A stretch of DNA of 64,000 nt, from NCBI GenBank assembly GCA_948470475.1, contig OX419343.1:1786203-1850202 (forward strand), given 5' to 3'. Position 1 is the first letter of the stretch. The number at the start of each line of letters is the position of its first letter. Origin of the DNA: Galaxea fascicularis. Taxonomy: Eukaryota > Cnidaria > Anthozoa > Scleractinia > Euphylliidae. The translations under genes were made by a program, and so were the position numbers. Positions 63,702 to 64,000 of the stretch are shown piece after piece. The notes under the pieces were generated by a model, which saw nothing but the letters and a program-made list of their open reading frames with translations, did no database searches and had not been told where the DNA came from.

Positions 63702-64000
63702 ACGAGTACCGTAGTTGAACTTCCACGTGAACAACATATGAATACCACGATTAGGCTCTCGCCTTTCGGAGGTACAAGATTCCCACTCTGGGATCTGTCA
63801 CATACGTTTTTTGCAATTGACTGATGAAGCAGAAATTCTCCCGAGAAATCACAAAGATAGTGTCATCTTCATTTTCGATGCAGTTAGTTTAAGTAAGTTC
63901 TTTTTAGACATCGAACAGATAAACAATTTGAAATTAGCAAAAAACTAAGGTCGTCCATAAAAAAAATAAGCGAAGGTCTTGTTCAATTAACAGCAGTTTA

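Larger units (their letters stand above)
61700..64000. other. Upstream flank of the SDR gene; intergenic
   Basis: Only the SINE, the cgtga-word element and the MITE listed separately were recognised, plus a short (catga)n run at 62057-62075. No coding exon can be supported. Confidence 0.5.

Overview
The window is animal nuclear DNA, most likely from an anthozoan cnidarian and probably a stony coral. Genes are split by short GT-AG introns and use AATAAA polyadenylation signals. The proteins are metazoan (mitochondrial HSP60, HSP10, ATP synthase subunit c, WIP, an LRRC46-like protein). There is an NLR of the expanded cnidarian kind, and the DNA is dense in tRNA-derived SINEs, LINE 3' ends and short inverted-repeat (MITE-like) elements. 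The species call is inference.

Layout. 1-1858: LINE reverse-transcriptase tail and repeats. 1859-14153 (+): seven 3' exons of an LRRC46-like gene. Its 7.7-kb intron holds, on the opposite strand, an intronless NLR of 1126 residues (5240-8620). That protein has an unusual four-pass, connexin-like N-terminus, then NACHT, then LRRs. 16343-22625 (-): a complete five-exon WIP gene. 28531-31230 (-): the last five coding exons of HSP60, cut off from their 5' half. 32402-36269 (-): the first three coding exons of WIP, cut off from their 3' half. 42175-48986 (-): a complete nine-exon HSP60 gene. 50671-52635 (+): a complete HSP10 gene, head to head with HSP60. 54422-58797 (-): ATP synthase subunit c. 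60318-61688 (-): an intronless extended-SDR protein. 61700-64000: repeats only.

The main structural event is a direct tandem duplication of 13,644 bp: 18134-31777 is repeated as 31778-45421. The copies have no net length difference, and I found one base difference (18621 T, 32265 C). The ends lie in a WIP intron and an HSP60 intron, with 2 bp of shared sequence (GT). The locus therefore keeps one intact copy of each gene and gains, at the central junction, a same-strand WIP 5' / HSP60 3' chimera.

How the genes relate. HSP60 and HSP10 form the mitochondrial folding chamber and share the classic divergent promoter arrangement. Subunit c is also mitochondrial. WIP regulates WASP-driven actin assembly. 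The LRRC46-like protein is probably ciliary or flagellar. The NLR is a candidate membrane-anchored, possibly channel-forming, innate sensor and is the most interesting single gene here.
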